Shown here: positions 7,799 through 16,034 of the stretch, in pieces
Numbering within the stretch: the stretch's first letter is position 1
How the letters are laid out: each line of letters starts with the position of its first letter
Assembly: GCA_963799105.1 (NCBI GenBank)
Contig: CAWCVR010000010.1
Span: forward strand, 124,001 to 188,000
Origin: CAWCVR01 sp963799105
Lineage (GTDB): Bacteria > Acidobacteriota > Terriglobia > Bryobacterales > Bryobacteraceae
Length of the DNA stretch: 64,000 bases
Direction of reading: 5' to 3'
Made by a program: the position numbers and the translations under genes
Notes under the pieces: model-generated
The model's database searches: none
What the model saw: the letters and a program-made list of their open reading frames with translations, nothing else
What the model was told of the DNA's origin: nothing

Positions 7799-9520
7799 GT
7801 GGAGACTAAGAAGCTAAAGGTCGCATTTCTCGTCGGCGGCGATACCGATTCGACCAGGCGCAGCATCGAAGCGGTGTGCCGCCTGCAGGGCGTGGAGTCG
7901 GCCGGCGTCCTGTTGGACACCGCCGGCGTCCCCTTCAAGCGGCGTCTGAGAAACCTGTTTCGGAACGTTCGCGCAAACGGCTGGTCTTATCCCCTCTTTA
8001 GAATCGGCGAAGCGATTCGCGGCCTGACTGGCGCCGCCGTGGAAAGTGCGGCCGTCTCCCGCGCCGAGGTAATGCGGGTTCTCAGAAAGGCGTTTCCGGA
8101 CAAATGCTTCTCTCTGGCGGAACTTGGGGCAAGATACGGCATGACGGTTCATGCCGTGGGAAATCTGAACGGCGCCCACGCGGCTCGCGTGTTGCGCGAA
8201 TGCGGAGCCAGTCTGGGTATCGTCCTTGGGACCCGGATTCTGAAGCCCGGTACCTTCGGCGTCCCGCCCATGGGATGCGTAAACCTCCACAAGGGCAGGG
8301 TGCCGGAATACCGGGGCATGCCGCCCGGGTTCTGGGAGCTGTACGATGGCGCACCGTCGGCCGGCGTCACGGTGCACTTTGTCGATAAGAACCTGGATAC
8401 CGGCGACATCGTCGCCTCCGGCGAAGTTCCCATCCTCAAGACCGACACGCCCGAAACCCTGATCGAAAAGCTGCACGAGGAGGGCGCGCGGCTGATCGCT
8501 TCGGCGGTTTCGGCTATCCGCGACGGAACCGCGGCCCCGCAACCGCAGGAGAAGTTGTCGATCAAGCCCCGAACCAAACCAACCGCCAAAGACGTGGCTC
8601 TGCTTCGGCGGCGTTTGCCTCATTGGAAACGGTCGGGCGCCGTCTCGCGGATCGCCCGGGATCTGTATCTTCTGCTGGCCTACTACTCCGGACTGTACTC
8701 GCTGGTCCGCCAGTATCATCGCCTCCAGCGGCGGTCAAGAGGCGCTATCTGCCTATACCATCGGGTCAACGACTACTCGCTGGATGTCCTCACCGTGGAT
8801 ACCAGCACCTTTGCCGCCCAGTTGCTGGCAATCTCCAAACGCTATCCCGTCTCCTCCACAGCCGGCATCGTCGATTGCATCCGTAACGGAAAGCCGCTCC
8901 CGCCGACCAGCGTCGCTATCCACTTTGACGATTGCTACCGGGATATTCTGACCAATGGCGCGCCCATCTTGAAGACGCTGGGCGTTCCAGCGTGCGCCTT
9001 CATTACCAGCGGTTTCGTGGACACTGCCCGGTCGTTCCCTCACGATGTCGCGAAGAGCCCCTTCACTTTTGAGATGCTCCGGCGCTCCGATGTCCAGGCG
9101 TGGAGCGGTCTGGGCCTTGAAGTCGGAGCGCACACGGTCAACCACGTGGATCTGGGGAAATGCGCCGTGGAAGCCGCTACTTTCGAAGCCGTCGAGTCAG
9201 GCCGGGCTTTGCGGAACATCACGGGCAAGCCCGTCGATCTGTTCTCGTTTCCGTTCGGACGGGTGGACAACATCAGCGCTCCAACCAGGCTGGCCATCTC
9301 GGAAGCCGGCTACGTCGCGCTGTTCTCCGCCCACGGCGGCTTTATCGGGCCTGGCACTGATCCCTTCGACATTCCCAGGATGGGCTCGTCCCGCGAGTCG
9401 CCCCCGGTTTATTGTCTGCTGCAGATCGAAGGCCTTGCGTTGGGTCAGATCGCCGCGGCCTTCCGCCGCGTCGGAAAGCGCGGCTATCGAGACGGGCAGC
9501 CCCGCCACTCGGCCGTTTGA
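7799..9520 (+). CDS. Bifunctional formyltransferase - polysaccharide deacetylase fusion
   Basis: Start chosen at GTG 7799 because GGAGG (7790-7794) lies four bases upstream; an in-frame ATG further upstream has no such site. The 573-residue protein has two halves. Residues 1-250 match the formyl-transferase N-terminal fold: 'NLHKGRVPEYRG' (H164, variant of the Asn-x-His formyl-THF motif) and 'DKNLDTGDIV'. Residues 300-560 form a NodB-type carbohydrate esterase: 'ICLYHRV', 'VAIHFDDCYRD' (D377/D378 metal and base) and 'VGAHTVNH' (metal His 445 and 449). Inferred activity: deacetylation of an N-acetylated sugar and N-formylation of an amino sugar in a surface glycan. No signal peptide, so probably cytoplasmic. 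Last gene of the 5.2-9.5 kb glycan group. Confidence 0.82.
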   Translation: METKKLKVAFLVGGDTDSTRRSIEAVCRLQGVESAGVLLDTAGVPFKRRLRNLFRNVRANGWSYPLFRIGEAIRGLTGAAVESAAVSRAEVMRVLRKAFPDKCFSLAELGARYGMTVHAVGNLNGAHAARVLRECGASLGIVLGTRILKPGTFGVPPMGCVNLHKGRVPEYRGMPPGFWELYDGAPSAGVTVHFVDKNLDTGDIVASGEVPILKTDTPETLIEKLHEEGARLIASAVSAIRDGTAAPQPQEKLSIKPRTKPTAKDVALLRRRLPHWKRSGAVSRIARDLYLLLAYYSGLYSLVRQYHRLQRRSRGAICLYHRVNDYSLDVLTVDTSTFAAQLLAISKRYPVSSTAGIVDCIRNGKPLPPTSVAIHFDDCYRDILTNGAPILKTLGVPACAFITSGFVDTARSFPHDVAKSPFTFEMLRRSDVQAWSGLGLEVGAHTVNHVDLGKCAVEAATFEAVESGRALRNITGKPVDLFSFPFGRVDNISAPTRLAISEAGYVALFSAHGGFIGPGTDPFDIPRMGSSRESPPVYCLLQIEGLALGQIAAAFRRVGKRGYRDGQPRHSAV

Positions 9521-9530
9521 CATTTCTTCC

Positions 9531-9547
9531 CTAGGGTTCTACCCTAG
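9531..9547. promoter_or_regulatory. Perfect 7-3-7 palindrome, likely PadR operator
   Basis: CTAGGGT-TCT-ACCCTAG is an exact inverted repeat ending 14 bases before the PadR start codon. PadR proteins bind such palindromes as dimers and often repress themselves, so autoregulation is likely (inference). Confidence 0.6.
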
Positions 9548-9561
9548 CTGACCAGGGGACT

Positions 9562-9888
9562 ATGCGAAAATCGGATCGCCTTCCAGGCACGCTGGAACTG
9601 CTCATTCTCAAATCCCTCGATCGCCGGGCCAACCACGGATTCGGAATCGCGCTTCACGTTACTACGGTGTCCGGAGGGCTGCTCGAAGTGGAGGAAGGAT
9701 CGCTCTATCCGGCGCTCCATCGCCTGGAAAAGGCGGGGGTCGTCAAGGGCGAGTGGCGCGTTACGGACAACGGCCGCAAGGCGCGGTTCTACGCGCTCAC
9801 CCCGGCCGGGCGGAAGCGCCTGGCGGAGGCCCAGGACAGTTGGACGTCGGTGGCCAAGGGCGTCCGCAAATTGCTGAGGTTCGCATGA
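9562..9888 (+). CDS. PadR family transcriptional regulator
   Basis: A 108-residue winged-helix protein with the PadR layout: 'LPGTLELLILKSLDR' (helix 1), 'VEEGSLYPALHRLEKAG' (recognition helix region) and 'RKARFYALTPAGRKRL' (wing). The ATG follows a palindromic operator. The stop overlaps the next start (ATGA, 9885-9888), the usual PadR-permease arrangement in Acidobacteria. The permease it should control is broken, so this regulator may act elsewhere or be a relic. Confidence 0.88.
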   Translation: MRKSDRLPGTLELLILKSLDRRANHGFGIALHVTTVSGGLLEVEEGSLYPALHRLEKAGVVKGEWRVTDNGRKARFYALTPAGRKRLAEAQDSWTSVAKGVRKLLRFA

Positions 9889-10330
9889 CGACGCCGTGGA
9901 AGTGGTCCCGGCGCCGCTCTGGAAACCGGCTGCGCACCCTCGAAGACGTCCGCGCGGTCCACGTACGCGGATGGCTCGACGATCTTCTCCGGGACGCCCG
10001 CCTGGCGGTGCGCGGCTTCCGGAAATCGCCCGCCATGGCGGCGGCCGCGGTGGCGGCGATTGCCATCGGCGTTGGCGCGTCAACGGCCATCTTCGGCGTG
10101 GTGGATCCACTGCTCTTTCGCGGTTTGCCCTACCCCAACGGCCATCGGCTGGTGTCCGCCGGCTATCTCGGCCCGGTGGACAGCTACGAATTCAGCGCGG
10201 TCGGCAGATGCCTGGACTGGCGCCGGGCGACATCGCCCTGCTGGTCGAAGCCTACGCCGGCCTGTGGACCGGAATCGGCGTAGCCGTGGGCGTGGCGTGC
10301 TCGCTCGGTGTCACGCGGTGGTGGCGCTGA
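9885..10330 (+). pseudogene. ABC permease (ADOP / MacB-FtsX type) remnant with internal deletion
   Basis: The reading frame from ATG 9885 encodes the N-terminus of an acidobacterial duplicated-orphan permease: a short cytoplasmic lead, 'DARLAVRGFRKSPAM', and the first membrane helix ('AVAAIAIGVGASTAIFG'). After 'CLDWRR' it runs to a stop at 10283. In another frame, 'GIGVAVGVACSLGVTRWW' (to 10330) looks like a late transmembrane helix of the same family. Intact members are 800-900 residues, so most of the gene has been lost and the joint is out of frame. Confidence 0.7.
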
Positions 10331-10362
10331 GATACGACTGACGCGGATCGCCCCGCCCCTCG

Positions 10363-12492
10363 TCACCCCTTGGCGAGCGCGGCACCCACGCGTTCCGGCG
10401 TCATGGGTAACTGCAACAGGCGCGCGCCCACGGCATCGTAAATGGCGTTCGCCAGCACCGCTCCCAGGGTGATGATGGGCGGCTCTCCGCCGCCCAGCGC
10501 GGCCGCCTCCGGGTCGTCCACGAAGACGATCTCCACCTTGGGCAGCCACGAAAAGCGCGCCAGCGGGTAGCCGTCGAAGTTGCGCGTGAGCACTTCCCCG
10601 TTGCGGAATTTCACTTCTTCGGTGAGCGCCGCTCCCATCCCCATCATCACGCAACCCTCGGCCTGTTGCCGCATGCCGTCGGGGTTCACCACCAGGCCTA
10701 CGTCCAGCGCCATGACGATGCGCTTCACCTCGACCGCGCCCGTGCCCCTGTTCACCGCCACTTCGGCGCAACTGGCGCTGCACGCGTTCGAGTAGATGCC
10801 GCACGCCATACCCACGCCGCGTCCGCTGGGCGCGCGCGCCGCCTTCCATCCGAACCGCTTCGCGGCCATCTCCAGGACGCGCCGGACGCGCGCATGGGTG
10901 AGATTGTTCAGGCGGAATTCCAGCGGGTCCATGCCGGCCTTCGCCGCCAGCGCGTCGATGTGCGATTCGCGCGCGAAGGTGACGCTGTTCACCGTGGGCG
11001 CGCGCCACGCCCCCACCTCGAAGGGGTTCATGCCCGGAGGATTGCCGCCCATCCATCCGCCCGCCGACGTCACCCGCCGGTGCGGAATGTCGTAGAACGG
11101 AACCACCTCGCGGTCGCCCGCTCCCACAATCTGGCTATCCCACAGCACGATCTTGCCATTGGCTACGCCCGCCCGAATGGTCATCGAGGCCGCCGGACGG
11201 AAGCGGTCGTAGAAGAATTCCTCCTGGCGGTTCCACACCACTTGCACGGGCTTGCCGGCGATCCTCGCCAGGCGCGCGGCCTCCACCCCCTGGTCGGCTT
11301 CGGTCTTGCCGCCGAAGCCTCCGCCCACGTACCGGGAGACGATGCGCACCTTATCGGCGGGCAGCCCCAGAGCGCTCATCACGGCGCTACGCGCCTGAAA
11401 CGGAGCCTGCGTGCTCGCCCAAACGGTGATCTTGCCGTCCTCGAACCGCGCGGTGGCCGAGTGAGTTTCCATGGCGGCGTGGGCCACGTAGCTGTTCGTG
11501 TACATGGTCTCGACGATGCCGCCGGCCGCCAGCCGCTCGCCCTCCGCCAGGTCGCCCGCGGCGCCCATCGCGCGAGGCGCCGGCGCGGTCTTCCGGATGT
11601 GTTCGAAGATGGTCACGTCGTCGGGACCGGCCGGCGGGTTTTCGAACTCCGCACGAACGAGGGCCAGCGCCGATCTCGCGACGTCGGGCCGCTCATGCAG
11701 CACCGCGACCATCCCCGAATCCCGGATCACCAGCGCCCCGGCCACCTTTTCCGCGGCTGACGTGTCGGCGGACTTCAACTTCGCGCCGTGCGCCGGCGGC
11801 CGCAAAATGGCCGCGTGCAGCAGGCCGGGGAAGATCATGTCGCCGCAGTATTTGGCCTGGCCGGTGACTTTCTCCAACCCGTCCTTGCGGTGCGGCGACT
11901 TACCAATTACTTGGAAGCCGGCCGCGGCCTTCACGGGGATATTGGCCAGATGCCGCTCGATGCGCTTTCCCTCCACGAGCTGCGCGTACGTGACCGTGGC
12001 GCCCGGCTTGCCAGGGTCCCCGATGACGCCGTTACCAACCCGCAACCGCTCCACCGGCACGCCCAGCTTCCCGGCCGCCAGTTCGAGCAGCACCGCGCGC
12101 GCTTCCGCCCCCGCGCGGCGCACGTTCGGCACCAGCAGCGGCGTGGTCATGGAGCCGTAAGTGCCCCCATCGTTGGGGCACAGGCCGGTATCGCCCACCA
12201 CCACGTCGATGGAATCGAAAGACACGTCCAGTTCCTCGGCCAGCACCTGCGCCAGTTCGGTCATAACGCCCTGGCCGAGTTCCACCTTGCCGCTCATGCA
12301 GGTGACGCGCCCGTCTGCGCCGATCCTGAGATAGGCGTTGAAATCGGCCGGGCCGCTCTGGCGCGTGGGAAGGCGCGCGGGTTCCTGGGCCTCGGCCGGG
12401 CCGGAGCGGAAGAAGACGAAAAGTCCGGCGCCCGCGATTCCGAAGAAGTCGCGCCGCCTTAGTTCACCGGTGTCGATCGGCGGCTTGCTCAC
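10363..12492 (-). CDS. iorB: Molybdopterin-binding subunit of an IorB-like (isoquinoline 1-oxidoreductase / aldehyde dehydrogenase) enzyme
   Basis: Start chosen at GTG 12492, overlapping the stop of the [2Fe-2S] subunit by four bases. 709 residues. The N-terminus carries a twin-arginine signal ('RRRDFFGIAGAGLFVFF'), so the folded holoenzyme is likely exported by Tat. Then comes the xanthine-oxidase-family molybdenum domain: 'SGKVELGQGVMTELAQ', 'YVGGGFGGKTE' (cofactor loop), 'VGAWRAPTVNSVTFA', and near the C-terminus 'GGGEPPIITLGAVLANAI', which holds the active-site Glu region. The enzyme should hydroxylate or oxidise an N-heterocycle or aldehyde using molybdenum cytosine dinucleotide; the substrate is unknown. 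Electrons pass to the partner encoded just upstream. Confidence 0.87.
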   Translation of the reverse strand: MSKPPIDTGELRRRDFFGIAGAGLFVFFRSGPAEAQEPARLPTRQSGPADFNAYLRIGADGRVTCMSGKVELGQGVMTELAQVLAEELDVSFDSIDVVVGDTGLCPNDGGTYGSMTTPLLVPNVRRAGAEARAVLLELAAGKLGVPVERLRVGNGVIGDPGKPGATVTYAQLVEGKRIERHLANIPVKAAAGFQVIGKSPHRKDGLEKVTGQAKYCGDMIFPGLLHAAILRPPAHGAKLKSADTSAAEKVAGALVIRDSGMVAVLHERPDVARSALALVRAEFENPPAGPDDVTIFEHIRKTAPAPRAMGAAGDLAEGERLAAGGIVETMYTNSYVAHAAMETHSATARFEDGKITVWASTQAPFQARSAVMSALGLPADKVRIVSRYVGGGFGGKTEADQGVEAARLARIAGKPVQVVWNRQEEFFYDRFRPAASMTIRAGVANGKIVLWDSQIVGAGDREVVPFYDIPHRRVTSAGGWMGGNPPGMNPFEVGAWRAPTVNSVTFARESHIDALAAKAGMDPLEFRLNNLTHARVRRVLEMAAKRFGWKAARAPSGRGVGMACGIYSNACSASCAEVAVNRGTGAVEVKRIVMALDVGLVVNPDGMRQQAEGCVMMGMGAALTEEVKFRNGEVLTRNFDGYPLARFSWLPKVEIVFVDDPEAAALGGGEPPIITLGAVLANAIYDAVGARLLQLPMTPERVGAALAKG

Positions 12493-12899
12493 AGCGCACC
12501 TCCCTTCTTCGCCACGGCGGCTTCCTGGATGGCCTCGATAATGCGCCCGTGCGCGCCGCAGCGGCACAAGTTGTCCTCCATGTGCTTGACGATCTGCTCG
12601 CGCGTGGGACGCGGCGTTTTCAGCAGCAGCGCGTAGGCGGAGACGATCATGCCCGGGGTGCAGTATCCGCACTGGAACGCATGGTGGCTCAGGAAGGCCT
12701 GCTGCACGGCGTGGAGCCCGTTCTGGCCGATGCCTTCTATGGTCAGCACCTGCTTGCCTTCCACCGCACCAGCCGGGGTCACGCAGCTCCGCACGGCCTG
12801 GTTGTTCACGATCACCGTGCAAGCGCCGCACAGAGCTTCGCCGCACCCGAATTTCGTGCCGGTCATGCCGAGGTCGCTGCGCAGTACCCAGAGCAGCAT
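12489..12899 (-). CDS. iorA: [2Fe-2S] subunit of the IorA-like oxidoreductase (5' end frameshifted)
   Basis: 136 residues from the in-frame ATG. The plant-type ferredoxin cluster is visible in 'GTKFGCGEALCGACTV' plus a later Cys ('RSCVTPAG'). The second cluster comes from the helical domain ('FQCGYCTPGM', 'NLCRCGAHGRI'). These relay electrons from the molybdenum subunit. Family members start about 22 residues earlier. That missing segment ('MERTISFRLNGKLTSLK') is encoded just upstream from ATG 12966 but one frame off, joined near 12,915. The gene is therefore either frameshifted by one base or restarted at the internal ATG. Operon with the Moco subunit. Confidence 0.85.
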   Translation of the reverse strand: MLLWVLRSDLGMTGTKFGCGEALCGACTVIVNNQAVRSCVTPAGAVEGKQVLTIEGIGQNGLHAVQQAFLSHHAFQCGYCTPGMIVSAYALLLKTPRPTREQIVKHMEDNLCRCGAHGRIIEAIQEAAVAKKGGAL

Positions 12900-12982
12900 G
12901 CGCTGGTCGTTCGACCTTCAAGCTGGTAAGCTTGCCGTTCAATCGGAATGAAATCGTCCGTTCCATAGGAGTTTCCAACCCG

Positions 12983-12988
12983 ACTATA
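12983..12988 (-). promoter_or_regulatory. -10 element TATAGT for the iorAB operon
   Basis: On the minus strand TATAGT is followed about ten bases after the predicted +1 by the upstream ATG (12966) of iorA. The -35 is weak. Confidence 0.35.
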
Positions 12989-13029
12989 TCAAATTGGAAA
13001 GCCGAAGAATCCGCCGGCACCGCCAGCCC

Positions 13030-13875
13030 TCAGCCAAACGGCCACACCCGCTCGATAGTCTTCGCGAGTATCCAGCGCTTGTCCTCGGCGCTGAGAAACT
13101 TCATGTCGTCGCGGACCACTCGCAACGCCCGCTCGTAACTGGCCCCGGCGGTCTGCTCCACAATCGGCCAGTCGGTGGCCCACATCAGCCGCTGCGGGCC
13201 GAACGCCACATGCAGGCGCTTCACCAACTCCTGCGCGTCCACATAGGGATAACCCTGCCGCGAGAGCGACCACGTATGTGAGATCTTCACGAACACCTTG
13301 GGATACCGCGCCAGCGCGATCAGCTTCTCCAATTCGGCCGGCCGATCCACCGGACAATCCGCCATATGATCGATGACCACCGTCAGCAGCGGATACTTCT
13401 CGATCAACCGCCCTACCTCGGGGATGCGCGCGATGGGCGCCAGGATGGTCATCGGCACGTTCAGCCGTTCCGAGCGCTCCCACAAGGGCGGCATCAGCGG
13501 TCCGTGAATCCAGTCGCCGGCAGCGTTCGCCGCCGGGCTCAGGCGGACGCCGCGAAAGCCCTGCTCCTCCACCAGCCGCGAGAGATGGTCCGGCGCCGCC
13601 GGGTCCAGCGGATCCACGCGGCCGACGGCCTGGAAGTATTGCGGATAGCGTTTCACCACGCTGGCGGTGTAGCGGTTGTCGTAGCGGTAGTGGATCACCT
13701 GAACGAGCACCGTCTTCGAGACGCCGTTCGCCTTCATCAGCCCGATCAGCGTCTCGGGCGTGGCGTCGCGCTCGGGCGGGTGGGCCTCCGGGGCGAAGGG
13801 AAACTCGGGATCGTGCTTCCAGACGTGGACGTGAGGATCGATGATGCGGTACTCTTCCGCCGCGACGGCAGTCAT
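13030..13875 (-). CDS. Amidohydrolase family 2 (TIM-barrel metal-dependent hydrolase)
   Basis: 281 residues, starting with 'RIIDPHVHVWKHDPEF', where the HxH motif binds the catalytic metal. 'VVIDHMADCP' and 'RLMWATDWPIVE' supply the third His and the catalytic Asp typical of Amidohydro_2 (lactonase / decarboxylase-like) enzymes. No signal peptide. Such enzymes commonly open sugar lactones, which would suit the xylose-isomerase-like neighbour upstream, but the substrate is not shown. The ATG sits at the 3' end of the upstream gene, suggesting translational coupling. Confidence 0.82.
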   Translation of the reverse strand: MTAVAAEEYRIIDPHVHVWKHDPEFPFAPEAHPPERDATPETLIGLMKANGVSKTVLVQVIHYRYDNRYTASVVKRYPQYFQAVGRVDPLDPAAPDHLSRLVEEQGFRGVRLSPAANAAGDWIHGPLMPPLWERSERLNVPMTILAPIARIPEVGRLIEKYPLLTVVIDHMADCPVDRPAELEKLIALARYPKVFVKISHTWSLSRQGYPYVDAQELVKRLHVAFGPQRLMWATDWPIVEQTAGASYERALRVVRDDMKFLSAEDKRWILAKTIERVWPFG

Positions 13876-14824
13876 AGCGCGCTACGTCTGCGGTCAGCTC
13901 CCCGAACGAGAAGCGTCCCGGCGCGGAATTCACGCTCGCAGAAGCATACACCGGTTCCAGCTTGTCGACCACGTACGCTCCGCAGCGCTCGTAACTGGCG
14001 CGCGGACCGTTGCGGGCCACGTCGAGGTCCACGCACAGCCATCCTTTATAGGACATGGATTTCAGCACCCGGTGGCACGCCGGAAAATCGATATCGCCGT
14101 CGCCCAGGTCGAAGATATTGTCGAATAGCTTCGCGCTCACCTTCCTGGCGTCTTTGTAATCCGCCAGCATCAGCCGGTCCTTGTACTTATCGAGCGTCTT
14201 GGCGGCGTCCATTCCGGCCAGAAACAGGTGCGCGGTGTCGGGCGAGAAGCCGAACTTACGCGGATCGGTCAGGCTCATGGAGCGGTCCACCTCGGCTGAG
14301 TCCTGCACCATCTGGCCCATGTGGTTGTGCAGGCCGGCGCGGAAGCCCATTTCGCCGGCCAGTTCGCCGATCTGGTTGAAGCCCTCGCACATGTTCTGAA
14401 ACGCGCCCTCGGCCGCGCCATTGGCGCGGTTGGGAGAGAACACCACCAGGCGGTCCGCGCCGAAGTCCTTGAGAAACTCCATGGCTTTGCGCGCGGCGGC
14501 CAATACTTCCGCGCGGCGGGCGGGGTCGTGCGTGGGAGCGTTGAACGAAATCGTGACGATGTTCAGGTTCCGTTTGGATAGCTCCCGCTGAAGGCGCGGA
14601 ACGGTGATGTCGTAAGTGGTCAGTATCTGGGGAAACTGCGTCATGCGGATGCCGATGAATCCGGTGTCGCGCATGATATCGAGAATGTCGGTGAACGGCA
14701 CTCGCGGAAACGCGTTCCACAGGTTCGCGCCCAGCGCCCAGCGGACGTTCTTGTTGGCGGGAAGCCGTCCGGCGGCACGCGCCAGCGAGGCTGCCAGAGT
14801 TGCCAGTGCTATGCGTCGCGTCAT
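13874..14824 (-). CDS. Xylose isomerase-like TIM-barrel (sugar phosphate isomerase/epimerase family), 3' end abnormal
   Basis: A signal-peptide-like start ('ALATLAASLARAAG') precedes a family AP_endonuc_2 barrel: 'FIGIRMTQFPQI', 'FGFSPDTAHLFLAG' (metal-binding Asp/His), 'LMLADYKDA' and 'GWLCVDLDVARNG'. The family-like sequence ends near 'KLEPVYASA', where a stop would be expected. Instead the frame stays open and runs antiphase through the downstream amidohydrolase to 12989. The coordinate given here stops where the amidohydrolase begins. A one-base indel near 13,910-13,950 would restore a normal stop. Probably co-transcribed with the amidohydrolase. Confidence 0.75.
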
Positions 14825-14851
14825 ACGGTGTTCACGGTATCACAACCCGCT

Positions 14852-14954
14852 GTGGGGCGGACGCCCTCGTCCGCGGCCGGCCCCCTGGCCGGCTTCCCGC
14901 AAGTGTCAAGCACTTGCTTATGCGAGCGAACTGCGCTCCGGGGGTCCGCCCCAC
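14852..14954 (+). mobile_element. Small palindrome-ended element (GTGGGGCGGAC terminal repeats), copy B
   Basis: 103 bp bounded by exact 11-bp inverted repeats GTGGGGCGGAC and GTCCGCCCCAC, with an internal GGCCGGCCCCCTGGCCGG palindrome. Related copies lie at 23732-23855 and 43208-43331. No coding capacity, so it resembles a MITE/REP-like non-autonomous element. Confidence 0.65.
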
Positions 14955-14959
14955 GATAA

Positions 14960-15237
14960 CGGCGGGCTGCCCGGCCCTGAGAAACTTATGCGGCATCGGG
15001 TTGTCAAGCTGCCCCGCAAAGCGGCATAGCCGCAACCAAACCAAGCGGAATGTTTCGGGCTTCGGGGGCCAGTGGGTCACCCGAACGGGCGAGCTTCGCT
15101 CGCCGGGCCGATTAACAATCGGCCGCAGGCTGCCAGCCTGCCCCACATAAAACCGTCGCGGGGCGCGAAGAAGTGGAAGAATAGTAGTACATAAAACCGT
15201 CGCGGTGCGCGAAGAATTTGACAGGTAGTAGTACAGA
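14960..15237 (-). repeat. Dispersed composite repeat, locus B
   Basis: Opposite orientation to the copy at 1.9 kb. It contains the paired GCAGGCTGCCAGCCTGC module and two tandem 44-bp units (ACATAAAACCGTCGCGG start, TAGTAGTAC end) from about 15,146 to 15,233. Together with the element at 14,852 it fills the 466-bp gap. No gene is seen here apart from a possible -10 (GATAAT, 15256-15261) for the ABC gene. Confidence 0.8.
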
Positions 15238-15290
15238 GCCCGCTCCCGGACAGGCGATAATAGTCTCTTAACGTCCAACCGGCCCAACTC

Positions 15291-16034
15291 ATGATTTCTT
15301 GCCGCAACCTCACGCGCCGCTTCGTCAACTTCGTGGCCGTCAACCGCGTTACCCTCGATGTCCCCAAGGGCGCGGTCTGCGTCTTCCTCGGTCCCAACGG
15401 CGCCGGCAAGTCCACCACCCTCAAGATGCTCACCGGACTGCTGCCGCCCACCTCGGGAAGCATCACCGTCTGCGGCCTGGACGTTACCGCCAACCCCATG
15501 GAACTCAAGCGCCGCATCGGCGTTCTCCCCGAGGACCTGGGACTGTTCGACGACCTCACCGTGGACGAGCACCTCTTGCTCACCGGCGCCGTCTACGGCA
15601 TCGACAAGCGCGAAACCCGAGCCCGCGCGGACCAGTTACTGCATGCGCTCAGCCTGGAACACGGCCGCCAGACCTTCGCCGGCGCCTGTTCCCACGGCAT
15701 GCGCAAGAAAACCGCCTTCGCCATGGCGCTGCTTCCCAGCCCGCGCGCCCTGTTTCTGGATGAGCCGTTCGAAGCCATCGACCCCGTCACCTCCAAGGTC
15801 ATGCGCGATCTCCTGCTGGCCGTCGCAAAGCACGGCGTCACGGTCTTCCTGACCTCCCACATTCTTTCGGTGGTGGAACAGATCGCCACCCAGGTGGTGA
15901 TGATCCGCAAGGGCAAGATCGTCTGGAATTCGGCGCCCGCCGATCTCCCCCAGTCGCTCGAACAGCACTATTTCGATCTGGTCGAAGCGCCCGTAGTCGA
16001 GGAACTGAAATGGCTCGGACCGGCGCAATCCTGA
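15291..16034 (+). CDS. ABC transporter ATP-binding protein
   Basis: 247 residues with a complete nucleotide-binding domain: Walker A 'GPNGAGKSTT' (about residues 37-46), Q-loop 'GVLPEDLGLF', signature 'CSHGMRKKTAFA' (variant of LSGGQ), Walker B 'ALFLDEPFE' and H-switch 'TSHILSVVE'. It is of the CcmA/NatA export subgroup. It overlaps the next gene (membrane protein) by 25 bases, so the two are translationally coupled and probably form one exporter; the cargo is unknown. Confidence 0.9.
   Translation: MISCRNLTRRFVNFVAVNRVTLDVPKGAVCVFLGPNGAGKSTTLKMLTGLLPPTSGSITVCGLDVTANPMELKRRIGVLPEDLGLFDDLTVDEHLLLTGAVYGIDKRETRARADQLLHALSLEHGRQTFAGACSHGMRKKTAFAMALLPSPRALFLDEPFEAIDPVTSKVMRDLLLAVAKHGVTVFLTSHILSVVEQIATQVVMIRKGKIVWNSAPADLPQSLEQHYFDLVEAPVVEELKWLGPAQS

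Noticed and set aside
12900..13020. Extension of the molybdenum subunit through iorA to 13020
   Set aside because: That frame only coincides with the displaced iorA N-terminus and antisense-like filler; the true subunit starts at the Tat signal (12492).
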